Shown: positions 1 to 10,315 of the stretch, piece after piece
How positions within the stretch are numbered: the stretch's first letter is position 1
Layout of the letters: every line of letters starts with the position of its first letter
Source: JBOHER01 sp050701115
GTDB lineage: Bacteria; Actinomycetota; Actinomycetes; Mycobacteriales; Pseudonocardiaceae
Length of the DNA: 50,049 bases
Reading direction: 5' to 3'
Assembly: GCA_050701115.1 (NCBI GenBank)
Contig: JBOHER010000302.1
Coordinates: 1 to 50,049 of the forward strand
Translations under genes and position numbers: made by a program
Notes under the pieces: generated by a model
Database searches by the model: none
What the model was told of the DNA's origin: nothing
The model's input: the letters and a program-made list of their open reading frames with translations, nothing else

Positions 1-2
1 AG

Positions 3-1099
<1,097 letters not shown>

Positions 1100-1100
<1 letters not shown>

Positions 1101-1474
1101 TGGCCCGGCGAGTCGATGTCTCCCCGGGGGCGGCGGAGTTGCTCCGCCGCCTTCGGGGCACCCACGGGCCGTTGATGTTCCACCAATCCGGCGGATGCTG
1201 TGACGGCAGCGCACCGATGTGCTACCCCGAAGGAGAGTTCCGCACCGGTGCGACCGACGTGCACCTCGGCGATCTCGAGGTGCACGGGATAGAGCCGGTG
1301 CCGGTGTGGATGTCCGGCCCGCAGTTCGAGTACTGGAAGCACACCCACCTGACCATCGACGTCGTGCCCGGACGGGGCAGCGGGTTCTCGCTCGAGGCGC
1401 CGGAAGGCGTGCGCTTCCTGATCCGCTCGCGCCTGCTCACCGACGAGGAACTGGCGGCGTTCAACCTGCTTTGA
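1100..1474 (+). CDS. DUF779 family protein
   Basis: This small protein of 124 residues is translationally coupled to the aldehyde dehydrogenase; its ATG shares the A of the upstream TGA. The family signature is visible near residues 24-40: HQSGGCCDGS followed by PMCYP, with clustered Cys and His that could bind metal. A second conserved part is FEYWKHTHLTIDVVPGRGSG and a C-terminal segment ending in FNLL. No enzymatic function is established for DUF779. Its repeated pairing with AldB-type dehydrogenases suggests an accessory role in aldehyde oxidation, which is inference. No signal peptide or membrane segment is seen, so it is probably cytoplasmic. Confidence 0.9.
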
Positions 1475-1486
1475 GACCCGGAAGGG

Positions 1487-3142
1487 CTACCAGGACAACT
1501 CGGGAGTGCGGTGGAAGGCGATGCCTTGTGCGGTCATCCGGGACTCCTGGTCGGCCAGCCGGGTGCGGAACTCGGGCCATTCCCGCGCCTCCTGGGGCGA
1601 CCAGCCGACCTCGGCGATCGCCGGAATGCGCGGGAACGCCATTCGTTCGATCTTCTCCTCGGTCTCCACCAGCTCTGTCCACAGTGGAGTCTCCACGCCG
1701 AGGACGGACTCTTCCCCGACCCCGTCGAGAAAACCGGCCGGATCCCATTCGTAGGCGGTCCGCACGCTGACCGGTCCCGCCCACTTGTTGCCCCACGGGT
1801 CCGTTTCGGCGTACTTCATGTCCAAGTAGGTCTTGTTCGCAGGCGACATCAGGACCTGACGCCCCGCGTCGGCCGCGGCGCGGGCGGGCTCGTTGGCGGT
1901 TTCGATCCGCCAGTACTGCACCGCGGCCGTGTCGGGCAACGGCACCTGCGCGTACTCGTGCCAGCCCAGTGCCCGCTTGCCTTCCGCGCTGATCATCGGC
2001 AGCACCTTGGCGAAGAACGTCCGGTAGTCGGCCGCACTGGTCGAGGTGGCCTCGTCGCCGCCGATGTGCAGAAATGCGCCGGGGGTGAGGGCAGCGACCT
2101 CGCGGATGACGTCGCGGGCGAACCGGTAGGTGACGTCCTTGTCGATGCACAGGGACGAGAAGCCGACCTGAGTTCCGGTGTAGGGCGCTGGTGCCTTGCC
2201 CGAGCAGTTCAGCTCGGAGTAGGAAGCCAGCGCCGCGTTCGTGTGACCAGGCATGTCGATCTCCGGCACGATGACCACGCCGCGGGACGCCGCGTACGCC
2301 ACGATCTCCCGGTACTCCTGCTGGGTGTAGAACCCGCCCTCACCGCCGCCGACCTGCGTCTTTCCGCCGATCCGCGTCAGCTCGGGCCAGCTTTTGATCT
2401 CGATCCGCCAGCCTTGGTCGTCCGCGAGGTGCAGGTGCAGGTGGTTGATCTTGTACTGGACGATCCGGTCGATGTGCCGCTTCACCACATCGACGTCGAA
2501 GAAGTGCCGGGCGACGTCCAGCATCGTCCCCCGGTAGGCGAACCTCGGCCGGTCGGTGATGGTGCCGCCCGCCACCGCCCAGTCTCGGTCGACCGGCTGG
2601 CCGCGCTCGATGTCGGCGGGTAGCAGTTGCCGCAGGGTCTGCACCCCGGCGAACACCCCGCCTACCTCCGCCGCGGTGATGGTGACGCCGTCCCGGGTCA
2701 CCTCGAGCCGGTAACCCTCGCCGGCCAGGTCGTCTCCGTCGGTCAGCCGCAGCGTGATCGCGCCCGCACCTGCCTGGTCGGAGTGGGTGACCGGCAGGTC
2801 GAATCCGGTGGCGGGTCGCAGCAGCTCACCGAGGTAGTCGGCGACCGTTACTGCGTCGCCCGCGGCGCGAATCTGAGTGTCCGAGTCGAGCGCGAAATTC
2901 GCCTCCTTGTCGGCTCGTACCGTTAGCGGCTTGGGGATTACGTCGGTTGCCGCCGGGGTATCCGGGGGCAGCGTGATCGGCGGAGCGGGGGAGGACATCG
3001 GAGGCTGCTTCGTCGTCGGTTGAAGCGCATCGGGCTCGCCGCCCGACGTGCAGGCTGTAAGCATCAGCACCGACACCGTGAGCAGCGCCAGATAGCCGGC
3101 CCGGATCATCCGCATTGTCCGGTCCGTAGCGGATACTGGCAT
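1487..3142 (-). CDS. Beta-N-acetylhexosaminidase lipoprotein (GH20)
   Basis: A 551-residue secreted glycosidase. The ATG at 3142 has a purine-rich ribosome site (GAGGGAAGG) 5' of it and gives a lipoprotein signal with lipobox LTAC (Cys31). A Pro/Thr-rich linker follows, then a GH20b N-terminal domain and the GH20 barrel. The barrel shows the HLHLADDQGWRIEIKSWPEL stretch and the catalytic Asp-Glu pair in GGDE (about D363/E364), as expected for substrate-assisted removal of terminal GlcNAc from chitin or peptidoglycan fragments. A longer reading to 3238 is possible but lacks a ribosome site. It is divergent from the kinase gene across a 167-base gap (3143-3309) in which I see no clear operator. 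Confidence 0.93.
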   Translation of the reverse strand: MPVSATDRTMRMIRAGYLALLTVSVLMLTACTSGGEPDALQPTTKQPPMSSPAPPITLPPDTPAATDVIPKPLTVRADKEANFALDSDTQIRAAGDAVTVADYLGELLRPATGFDLPVTHSDQAGAGAITLRLTDGDDLAGEGYRLEVTRDGVTITAAEVGGVFAGVQTLRQLLPADIERGQPVDRDWAVAGGTITDRPRFAYRGTMLDVARHFFDVDVVKRHIDRIVQYKINHLHLHLADDQGWRIEIKSWPELTRIGGKTQVGGGEGGFYTQQEYREIVAYAASRGVVIVPEIDMPGHTNAALASYSELNCSGKAPAPYTGTQVGFSSLCIDKDVTYRFARDVIREVAALTPGAFLHIGGDEATSTSAADYRTFFAKVLPMISAEGKRALGWHEYAQVPLPDTAAVQYWRIETANEPARAAADAGRQVLMSPANKTYLDMKYAETDPWGNKWAGPVSVRTAYEWDPAGFLDGVGEESVLGVETPLWTELVETEEKIERMAFPRIPAIAEVGWSPQEAREWPEFRTRLADQESRMTAQGIAFHRTPELSW

Positions 3143-3309
3143 GACCGCCTTCCCTCTCGTGGCCGTGTGCTCGGTGTCCATCGCAACATGCGTGCATTCC
3201 ACGGGTGTGTTGGGGTCGACGGTGCGGCGCCACACCACGCGGTTGCCGCGCCCGACGATCGGGTCGAGGGATACTGAGCGCTATTCGCGACCTGGGTTAA
3301 GGAGCACGA

Positions 3310-4998
3310 GTGGATGCGTTGACGGAGCTGGCCGGCTCGTTGCTGTCCTTCGCGCACCAGCTCTTCGGCCCCGGTATCTGCCCAGGTGACTGGGTGTTCG
3401 CGACCAGCACGGCAGGCGCGCTGCTCGCACTGTCGCCGATCACCGGCGGGTTCCTGGCCGCACTGATCCGCAAGTTCACCGGAAATCGGTACAACGGCGC
3501 CACGCTTGGGATGTTCGCCACGATCGGCGCGGTGAGCGTGTTCGTGATCCCGTGGGTGCTCAGCGTCGGGATCTCGGAGACCTTCCGGGCGGCGGCACGC
3601 GGCGAGCGCGCGGGACTGAGCGGTTCCGAGCGACTCACGCTGGGCAAGGAGTTCTGCGGATTCATCGGTGAGCAGTCCGATTACCTCGGGGGCGGCCAAA
3701 ACGTCTTCGACACGCTGTTCTATCCGGGCGGCGACCAGCTCCAGTACGGCTTCTACCTCGGCGCGCTGGTCGGCCTGCCCGCGCTGTCGCTGCTGTTCGT
3801 GATGCTGCTGGGGCGGATGGCGTTTCGCGGTGGACCGCTCTGGCCCGCCCGTTTCTTCTGGATCTCGTTCCTCGCGCTGGTCGCGTTCACCGCGCCGGTC
3901 AGCGCGAACACCGCCATGCACCTGTGGCTCGGGTTCCTGCCGATCATCGTGCTCGGCATGATTCCGCTCGCCCTGCTCGGCCCGCCGAGCTGGCACACCC
4001 TCCGCCGCTCGGAGAAGCCCCGCGAGCTCCCGCCACCGGAGCCGGAACCCGAGCCGTATCGGCCGCCGGTGACCCAGCCTGCCGCCCGGCAGTATCCGCC
4101 CACCGCGGTCGAGCAGGCCCAGCCGCTGGCTGCCGTTCCTGGGCCGTTGCCTGCCATGGCGGGCCAGCCCGGTGCCAGGTACAAGCGGACGCACAGGCTC
4201 GGGCACGGTGGGTTCGGCACGGTATGGGAGGCGATGGACACCCAGCTCGACCGCAAGGTGGCGCTCAAGATCGCGCACGCACCCGACCCGGACACCGAGG
4301 CGCGGATGTGCCGGGAGGCCCGTGCGCTGGCCGCGGTCGACCATCCCAACTGCGTGCGCGTCTATGACCTGGTGGAGGAGCCCGACGGGCTGGCGCTGGT
4401 CATGGAGTACCTGGAGGGCAAGGCGCTGGCGTTCGCCGTCGACGAGTCGGGGCCGATCGACGACGTCGCCGCCGCCCGCCTGTGGTCGACGATGGCCGGG
4501 GCGCTGCTCGCTGCGCACGACAAGGGTGTGCTGCACCGCGACGTGAAGCCGTCCAATGTGATCGTGGACCCGAACGGTATGCCGCACCTGATCGACTTCG
4601 GCATCGCGCGGAGCAAGGGCGACGCGACGATGACCGCGGCGGGCATGATGATCGGTACGCCCGACTACACGGCGCCGGAAACGGCCAACGGAACCGCGGC
4701 CTCGCCCGCATCGGACGCCTGGCAGCTCGCCGCGACGGTGAGCTATGCGCTCAGCGGGCGCCCGCCACGTGGCACCCGGGAGACCCCGATGGCCGCGCTG
4801 CTGGCCGCCGCCCGCTCCGAAGCCCCCACGGAGCTGCCGAAACGCAGCGTGCACGCGAAGCTGCTGGCTGCCGCGCTGGACTCCGAGCCGCGCAACCGGC
4901 CCACCCTGGGCGCCGTCATCACCGACATGAACACCTGGCTTGCCGGTGTGGGGGAGCCCGCGGATGGCCCGGTGACGCGAGCGTTCCCGCGGGCCTGA
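3310..4998 (+). CDS. Membrane serine/threonine protein kinase, N-terminal membrane domain
   Basis: 562 residues from a GTG preceded by AAGGAG at good spacing. The first ~225 residues are a hydrophobic domain with five likely membrane segments (about 31-52, 65-86, 147-168, 181-199, 203-224) and a ~60-residue loop between the second and third. Positive charges after segments 1, 3 and 5 place that loop outside and the C-terminus inside. A Pro/Glu-rich linker (240-285) leads to a complete kinase domain: glycine loop GHGGFGTVW, Lys320, HRDVKPSN with Asp411 and Asn416, DFG at 429, and the APE motif at 455-457. Typical actinobacterial Pkn kinases have the kinase first and a sensor after one helix, so this order is unusual. 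No N-terminal family was recognised. Confidence 0.9.
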   Translation: MDALTELAGSLLSFAHQLFGPGICPGDWVFATSTAGALLALSPITGGFLAALIRKFTGNRYNGATLGMFATIGAVSVFVIPWVLSVGISETFRAAARGERAGLSGSERLTLGKEFCGFIGEQSDYLGGGQNVFDTLFYPGGDQLQYGFYLGALVGLPALSLLFVMLLGRMAFRGGPLWPARFFWISFLALVAFTAPVSANTAMHLWLGFLPIIVLGMIPLALLGPPSWHTLRRSEKPRELPPPEPEPEPYRPPVTQPAARQYPPTAVEQAQPLAAVPGPLPAMAGQPGARYKRTHRLGHGGFGTVWEAMDTQLDRKVALKIAHAPDPDTEARMCREARALAAVDHPNCVRVYDLVEEPDGLALVMEYLEGKALAFAVDESGPIDDVAAARLWSTMAGALLAAHDKGVLHRDVKPSNVIVDPNGMPHLIDFGIARSKGDATMTAAGMMIGTPDYTAPETANGTAASPASDAWQLAATVSYALSGRPPRGTRETPMAALLAAARSEAPTELPKRSVHAKLLAAALDSEPRNRPTLGAVITDMNTWLAGVGEPADGPVTRAFPRA

Positions 4999-5004
4999 GC
5001 AGTG

Positions 5005-5121
5005 TGGGTGTCTTCAAGACCCCCAAACATCTCGGTAGGCGTCGGTAACAACCGCAGACCCAACGGTGTGCGGTGCTTTGCGGCAACTTGGCTGGGCGTT
5101 TGTAGGTCTTGAAGACACCCA
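5005..5121. repeat. 17-bp perfect inverted repeat, 83-bp spacer
   Basis: TGGGTGTCTTCAAGACC at 5005-5021 is exactly complementary to bases 5105-5121. After two mismatched bases the match continues for five more (CAAAC). Each arm is itself almost palindromic around GTCTTCAAGAC. It lies between the convergent kinase and trkH ends, so it may act as a two-way terminator, or it may be a mobile palindromic unit. No U-tract follows. Confidence 0.75.
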
Positions 5122-5141
5122 AACTGCACTACCCGGTCAGA

Positions 5142-6539
5142 TCAGCCCACGATGGGCCGCTCGGCGGGAAGTTCGTACCGGCGTGGCCGTTCCCGCAACG
5201 CGAGCGCGGTGGCCAGGGTGACCGGCCCGAGCCGCCCGATGAACATCAGCAGGGACAGCAACACCTGGGCCAGCGGCGGCAACTCCGGGGTGATGCCGGT
5301 GGACAGCCCGACCGTCGCGACCGCCGAGATCGTTTCGAACAGCACTTCGTCCAGGGTGAACGGGGTGATGGACAGCAGCACGAGGGTCGTTGTCATCACC
5401 AGGGCGACGCTGATCAGCGCGATCGTCAGTGCCTGGCGTTGCACGCTGGCCTCCAGCCTGCGCCCCATGACGTGCACGGTCGGCTCGCCCCTGATCTCGG
5501 CGTAGATGACGAAGGCCAGCAGGGCGAAGGTGGTGACCTTGATGCCGCCCGCGGTGCTGGCACTGCCGCCGCCGATGAACATCAGCACGTCCTGCACCAG
5601 TAGCGATGGCGAGGTCATCTCGCCGATGTCGAGGGAGTTCAGCCCACCGGAGCGGGGCATCACGGCGGCGAAGAACCCCGCGAGCAGTTTGGTGGTGACG
5701 CTCAGCGGGCCCATGGTCGCTGGGTTGTCCCACTCCGCCGCGGTCAGGAAGACGAACCCCACCAGCAGCAGCACACCGGTGGTCAGCAGGGTGATCTTGG
5801 TGTGCATCGACCAGCGCAGCGGGCCGCCCCTGATCCTGCGACCGAGCTCGAACAGCACCGGGAAACCGAGACTGCCCGCGATCACGGCGATGGTAACGGT
5901 GAGGGAGATCCACGGGTCGGAGACGAACCGCGTCATGCTGTCGGAGTACAGCGAGAGCCCGCCATTGTTGAACGCCGACACCGCGTGGAAGACGCCCGAG
6001 TACGCGGCCGCGCCGAAGCCGTGGTCGTAGCCGATCATCAGCCTGCCGGTGAGGATGATCGCGGTGACCAACTCGAAGGCAAGGCTGAGCTTGATGACAC
6101 CGGCCACCACCGCGCGCACGTCGCCGAGGCCGAGGCTCTTCGTCTCGCGTTGCGCGCTGATCTGCATGCGCAGCCCGATGCGGCGGGAGACGAGCAGCCC
6201 GAGCAGCGAGGCGAGGGTCATGATTCCCAGGCCGCCGATCTGCATCAGGAAGACGATGACCACCTCGCCGAACGTCGACCAGTGCCCGCCGGTGTCCACT
6301 ACGGCGAGACCGGTGATGCACACCGCGGCGGTAGCGGTGAACAGCGCCGTGATCAGTCCGGTCGCGGTGCGGCTCTCGCTGGCGATGGGCAGCATCAGCA
6401 GCAAGGTGCCGATCAGGACGGCGGTGCCGAACCCGGCCACGATCGCGCGCGACGGATGGCCGCCGGAGGGCAGCAGGCCCTTCAGCCCGGCCAGCATCCG
6501 CTGTCGCAGGCCGGGCGGTGCTGAGTAGGTCGGGTCCAT
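5142..6539 (-). CDS. TrkH/KtrB family potassium channel subunit (copy 1)
   Basis: A 465-residue polytopic membrane protein, the size of KtrB-type pores. The four selectivity-filter loops can be seen: ITGLAVVDTG, SAFNNGGLS, GGGSASTAGGIK and VGLSTGIT. Such pores take up K+ with a cytoplasmic RCK subunit, here supplied by the gene just upstream. It is the last gene of the minus-strand unit trkH-trkA-trkH, 10 bases after trkA. Its copy of bases 5431-5557 is almost identical to copy 2, including the segment VTTFALLAFVIYAEIRGEP. The two proteins otherwise clearly differ, so they are paralogues from an old duplication. Confidence 0.95.
   Translation of the reverse strand: MDPTYSAPPGLRQRMLAGLKGLLPSGGHPSRAIVAGFGTAVLIGTLLLMLPIASESRTATGLITALFTATAAVCITGLAVVDTGGHWSTFGEVVIVFLMQIGGLGIMTLASLLGLLVSRRIGLRMQISAQRETKSLGLGDVRAVVAGVIKLSLAFELVTAIILTGRLMIGYDHGFGAAAYSGVFHAVSAFNNGGLSLYSDSMTRFVSDPWISLTVTIAVIAGSLGFPVLFELGRRIRGGPLRWSMHTKITLLTTGVLLLVGFVFLTAAEWDNPATMGPLSVTTKLLAGFFAAVMPRSGGLNSLDIGEMTSPSLLVQDVLMFIGGGSASTAGGIKVTTFALLAFVIYAEIRGEPTVHVMGRRLEASVQRQALTIALISVALVMTTTLVLLSITPFTLDEVLFETISAVATVGLSTGITPELPPLAQVLLSLLMFIGRLGPVTLATALALRERPRRYELPAERPIVG
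5431..5557 (-). repeat. Near-identical tract shared by both trkH copies (copy 1)
   Basis: These 127 bases match 7503-7629 at 126 positions, differing only by one C/A (the Glu/Asp codon of RLEASVQ versus RLDASVQ). Sequence on both sides diverges quickly. Confidence 0.9.
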
Positions 6540-6549
6540 GGCTGGAGTC

Positions 6550-7221
6550 TCAGGTCAGTTCGGCGAACCGCTCGGTTTCTTCGGTCGTCCCTGCGACGAT
6601 GAGGAGGTCGCCGCGGCGGATCACCGTCTCGGCCGCGGCGTAGGTGAAGCCTTCACCGCGCCGCTTGATGCTCACCACCGTGATGCCATACTTCGAGCGG
6701 AGTTGGCTTTCGCCCAACGGGCGGCCCACAGCTTCGGAGGGCGCGACGGTCTTGACCATCGCGTAGTCGTCCTCGAACTCGATGTAGTCCAGCATCCGGC
6801 CCATCACCAGGTGCGCGACGCGTTCGCCCATGTCGTGTTCGGGGAGCACGACATGGTGGGCGCCGACCCGTTCCAGGATGCGGGCATGCTGGCGGGACAA
6901 CGCCTTCGCCCAGATGTTCGGGATGCCGAAGTCGGCGAGAACCGATGTGGTCAGGATGCTGGCCTCCAGGTCGGCGCCAATCGCCACTACCGCCCGTGTG
7001 AAGTGGTGCACGCCGAGTTGCCGCAGCGCCTCCTCGTCGGTGGAGTCGACCACGGCGGCATGGGTGACGTCGTCCGCGTATCGGTCGACCAGTTTGGGGT
7101 TGGAGTCCAGGGCCAGGACATCGGTCCGCTGGCTCATGAGTTCCAGCGCGAGCGAGCCGCCGAAGCGGCCGAGACCGATGATCACGGCACGGTTCCTGGT
7201 TGTGCTGTCGTTCTTAGCCAA
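6550..7221 (-). CDS. TrkA/KtrA family potassium uptake regulatory subunit (RCK)
   Basis: 223 residues with one RCK unit, as in KtrA. The N-terminal Rossmann domain has GLGRFGG and an acidic strand end (ALDSNPK) for nucleotide binding. The C-terminal RCK_C/TrkA-C domain ends in VAGTTEETERFAEL. It gates the TrkH/KtrB pore from the cytoplasm. The start is a TTG whose frame overlaps the last 8 bases of the upstream trkH copy, with GAGGAG about 10 bases before it; no better in-frame start is present. RCK_C domains in related systems bind c-di-AMP. Whether this one does cannot be read from sequence. Confidence 0.94.
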   Translation of the reverse strand: MAKNDSTTRNRAVIIGLGRFGGSLALELMSQRTDVLALDSNPKLVDRYADDVTHAAVVDSTDEEALRQLGVHHFTRAVVAIGADLEASILTTSVLADFGIPNIWAKALSRQHARILERVGAHHVVLPEHDMGERVAHLVMGRMLDYIEFEDDYAMVKTVAPSEAVGRPLGESQLRSKYGITVVSIKRRGEGFTYAAAETVIRRGDLLIVAGTTEETERFAELT

Positions 7222-8611
7222 CGATGGGTCGCTCCTCGGGTAGTTCGTAGCGCCGGGGGCGGTCGCGCAACGCCAGCGCGGCGGCCGCGGTGACCGGCCC
7301 CAGCCTTCCGATGAACATCAGCGCGGTGAGGATCAGCTCGCCTGCCGGGGCCACGTCAGCCGTGATCCCGGTGGACAACCCCACCGTGCCGAACGCGGAG
7401 ATGACCTCGAACAGCACCTGGTCGAGGTCGTGGTCGGTGATGGTCAGCAGCGCGAAGGTCGAGGCCATGACCGCTCCGACACCGAGCAGCGCGATGGTGA
7501 GCGCCTGGCGTTGCACGCTGGCATCCAGCCTGCGCCCCATGACGTGCACGGTCGGCTCGCCCCTGATCTCGGCGTAGATGACGAAGGCCAGCAGGGCGAA
7601 GGTGGTGACCTTGATGCCGCCCGCGGTGCCTCCGCTTCCGCCGCCGATGAACATCAACACATCGTGCACCAGCAGGGTCGAGGGATGCAGTTCGGCGATG
7701 TCGAGGCTGTTGAACCCCGCGGTGCGCGGCATCACCCCGGCGAAGAACCCGGCCACCAGCTTGCCGCCGATCCCGAGCGGGCCGATGGTTGCGGGATTGC
7801 TCCACTCGGTTGCGGTGATGGCGACGAATCCGACCACCAGCAGCACCGCCGTGGTGACCAGAGTGATCTTGGTGTGGATGGACCATCGCCGTGGGCTGCG
7901 GGTGCGGCGGGTCAACTCGAAGAGCACCGGAAAGCCGATGCCGCCACAGATAACAGCGATCGCGATGGGCACGAGGACCCACGGGTCGGTGACGAACTGG
8001 ATCAGGTTGTCGGAGTAGAGGGAGAAACCGGCGTTGTTGAACGACGACACCGAGTGGAATATCCCGGAGTACACCGCGCTACCGAACGAATGGTCGTAGG
8101 CGATCATGAACCGGGCGGCGAGCACGACCGCCAGCACGATCTCGAAGGCGATGCTGATCTTGAGCACGTTCTTGATCACGGTGCGGACGTCGCCGAGCCG
8201 GAGGCTCTTGGTCTCGGTTTGTGCGGTGAGCTGCATCCGCAGCCCGAAGCGGCGCGCCATCAGCAATCCGAGCAGCGAGGCGACGGTCATAATGCCCAGG
8301 CCGCCCACTTGGATCAGGCACAGGATCACCACCTCGCCGAAGGTCGTCCAGTAGGTAGGCGTGTCGACGACGATCAGCCCGGTGACGCACACCGCAGAGG
8401 TCGCGGTGAACAGTGCGGTGACGAATCCGGTCGCGGTGCCGCTCTCGGCCGAGATAGGCAGCATCAACAGCCCCGTGCCGACACCGATCGCGGCGGCGAA
8501 CCCGGCGAACACGGCGCGTGCGGGCCGCCCGCCGGAGGGCAGGATTCCCTTGAGCGTGATCGTCAGCCGCCGCCCGACCGTCGCGGGGGCAGCGGTATCG
8601 AGCATATTCAT
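7214..8611 (-). CDS. TrkH/KtrB family potassium channel subunit (copy 2)
   Basis: 465 residues, the same length as copy 1, and first in the operon. Filter loops VTGLIVVDTP, SSFNNAGFS, GGGSGGTAGGIK and VGLSTGIT are present. The third loop has GGT where copy 1 has AST, the main visible difference near the pore. The C-terminal ERPIVG is shared by both copies. The ATG at 8611 has no clear ribosome site; a second in-frame ATG lies two codons downstream. A TAGGCT hexamer on this strand at 8715-8720 is a candidate -10 that would give a leader of about 95 bases. Confidence 0.94.
   Translation of the reverse strand: MNMLDTAAPATVGRRLTITLKGILPSGGRPARAVFAGFAAAIGVGTGLLMLPISAESGTATGFVTALFTATSAVCVTGLIVVDTPTYWTTFGEVVILCLIQVGGLGIMTVASLLGLLMARRFGLRMQLTAQTETKSLRLGDVRTVIKNVLKISIAFEIVLAVVLAARFMIAYDHSFGSAVYSGIFHSVSSFNNAGFSLYSDNLIQFVTDPWVLVPIAIAVICGGIGFPVLFELTRRTRSPRRWSIHTKITLVTTAVLLVVGFVAITATEWSNPATIGPLGIGGKLVAGFFAGVMPRTAGFNSLDIAELHPSTLLVHDVLMFIGGGSGGTAGGIKVTTFALLAFVIYAEIRGEPTVHVMGRRLDASVQRQALTIALLGVGAVMASTFALLTITDHDLDQVLFEVISAFGTVGLSTGITADVAPAGELILTALMFIGRLGPVTAAAALALRDRPRRYELPEERPIVG
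7503..7629 (-). repeat. Near-identical tract shared by both trkH copies (copy 2)
   Basis: Partner of 5431-5557, in the same orientation and about 2.07 kb away, with 126 of 127 bases identical. It encodes the third filter region and the cytoplasmic helix after it. Confidence 0.9.
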
Positions 8612-8734
8612 GGAGGGTTATGCACAATCGGAGTCGACACCCGGCGCGCGTTCCCGCGCCGAACCAGCACGCACCTGACATCTCCCAATTTTGAACGGCC
8701 TTGATGGAGAAGGCAGCCTAATCCTGCGCTTGGC

Positions 8735-10315
8735 TTATCGCCATGAGGGCAGCCACATTTCCTGGCTCCAGCGTGCCTCGGTGATCGAGTCGCCGTTCAG
8801 GATCGGCCACAGCCAGACGAAATTGGCGACCACCAGCCCAACGTAGAGCGCGACCGCGAGCATGCCGGTGCCGCGTCGCTCAGCGCCGCTGCGCGCGCTG
8901 CCAAGCATGTGGCCGAGCACCAGCGTCACTCCGAGCACCAGGAAGGCCGCCATCGGGGTGGCGTAGAAGAAGTACATCTGCCGGTCGAGGTTGCCGAACC
9001 ACGGCACTAACGCGGCGAGGTAGCCGACCAGCACAACGCCGTAGCGCCAGTCCGATCGGAACACCGAACGCCACAGCGCCCAGGCCAGCAGCGGCGGCGC
9101 CAGCCACCACATAGCCGGGGTGCCGACCAGCATAGTTGCCCGGACGCACTCGGACTGCCCGCAGCCCACCGCTTCGGCCCCGGAACCGTAGTAATAGAGC
9201 ATCGGACGCAGTCCCATCGGCCAGGTCCATGGCTTGGATTCCCACGGATGGGGATCGTCCTTGGGCGTGGCCAGGTTGGCGTGGAAGTCCAGCACGTTTC
9301 CGCTGTAGGAGATCAGCGAGCGCAGCACATCCGGCACCCAGCCGAACGCGCTCGCGTCCAGCGCCTTGATCTCGACATAGTGGCGGTCGGTCGCTGTTTC
9401 GCTGGCGAACCAGGCCCACCAGCTGCCCAGATAGACCAGCACGACCAGCACGCCGATGGCCACCGCAGGCCCAAGATCGCGCACCAGCACGGCGCGCAGC
9501 GGGCGGGTGACCCCCGCGGTGCGGCGAGCGCTGTAGTCGAGCACGAGGATCAGCACGCCGAAGATCAACACGAAGTAGCTGCCCGACCACTTCACCGCGC
9601 AGGCGAGTCCGAGCAGCACTCCCGCGCCGAACCGCCACCAGCGGACACCCAGCCGCGGTCCGTACCAGGAGTCGGCGATCCAGCCCTCGCGGACCGCCTC
9701 GGCCAGCCGCGCGCGTACCTGTTCCCGGTCGAGCAGTATGCAGCCGAACGCGGCGAGCACGAACATCGCGAGGAAGATGTCCAGCATGCCCATCCGCGAC
9801 TGCAGGTGCAGCACGCCGTCGGCGATGGCCAGCACCCCGGCGATCGCGCCGAGCAGCGTGGAGCGGGTGAGCCTGCGGGCGATGCGGATGATCAGCAGGA
9901 TCATCACGATGCCCGCGATGGCCGCGCTGAACCGCCAGCCCCAGCCGTTGTAGCCGAACAGCCACTCACCCATCGCGATCAGCTGCTTACCGACCGGCGG
10001 GTGCACGATGAGCTCGTAGCCGTAGTTGTCCTCGTAGCCGCCGTTGCGCAGTACCTGCCAGGCCTGGGGGACATAATGCTTCTCGTCGAAGACCGGCGTG
10101 CCCTCGTCGGTGGGGGATCCCAGGTTCCACAGCCGGATGACCGCGCCGATCGCGGTGATCACCAAGGTGACCACCCAGCTACGCAACCGGTCGGTTGGCA
10201 TCGGCGCGCCGAGCAGCGTGATCTCGCGGTCGGATTGCGGATCGGGCTCAGCAGGTCGCGCCGGACGCACGTCTGTTGCGCTCACGGCGGACAGCAGTGT
10301 GGTCACGGCGCCCAT
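8735..10315 (-). CDS. pmt: Dolichyl-phosphate-mannose--protein mannosyltransferase (GT39)
   Basis: A 526-residue multi-pass membrane enzyme that moves mannose from polyprenyl-phosphomannose to Ser/Thr of proteins being secreted by Sec. The first large loop has the acidic motif FDEKHYVPQAWQ and then HPPVGKQLIA. Further conserved parts are LACAVKWSGSYF, HPWESKPWTWPMG and LDRQMYFFYATPM, and the protein ends in WLPSWR. It closely resembles what I remember of Rv1002c from M. tuberculosis. I chose the ATG at 10315; the open frame continues upstream to 11290 but would run antisense through rsmI. It is divergent from rsmI, as in mycobacteria. Confidence 0.95.
   Translation of the reverse strand: MGAVTTLLSAVSATDVRPARPAEPDPQSDREITLLGAPMPTDRLRSWVVTLVITAIGAVIRLWNLGSPTDEGTPVFDEKHYVPQAWQVLRNGGYEDNYGYELIVHPPVGKQLIAMGEWLFGYNGWGWRFSAAIAGIVMILLIIRIARRLTRSTLLGAIAGVLAIADGVLHLQSRMGMLDIFLAMFVLAAFGCILLDREQVRARLAEAVREGWIADSWYGPRLGVRWWRFGAGVLLGLACAVKWSGSYFVLIFGVLILVLDYSARRTAGVTRPLRAVLVRDLGPAVAIGVLVVLVYLGSWWAWFASETATDRHYVEIKALDASAFGWVPDVLRSLISYSGNVLDFHANLATPKDDPHPWESKPWTWPMGLRPMLYYYGSGAEAVGCGQSECVRATMLVGTPAMWWLAPPLLAWALWRSVFRSDWRYGVVLVGYLAALVPWFGNLDRQMYFFYATPMAAFLVLGVTLVLGHMLGSARSGAERRGTGMLAVALYVGLVVANFVWLWPILNGDSITEARWSQEMWLPSWR

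Noticed and set aside
3106..4854. A 582-residue minus-strand ORF opposite the kinase gene
   Set aside because: Arg/His/Gln-rich translation without motifs, antisense to a clear kinase.
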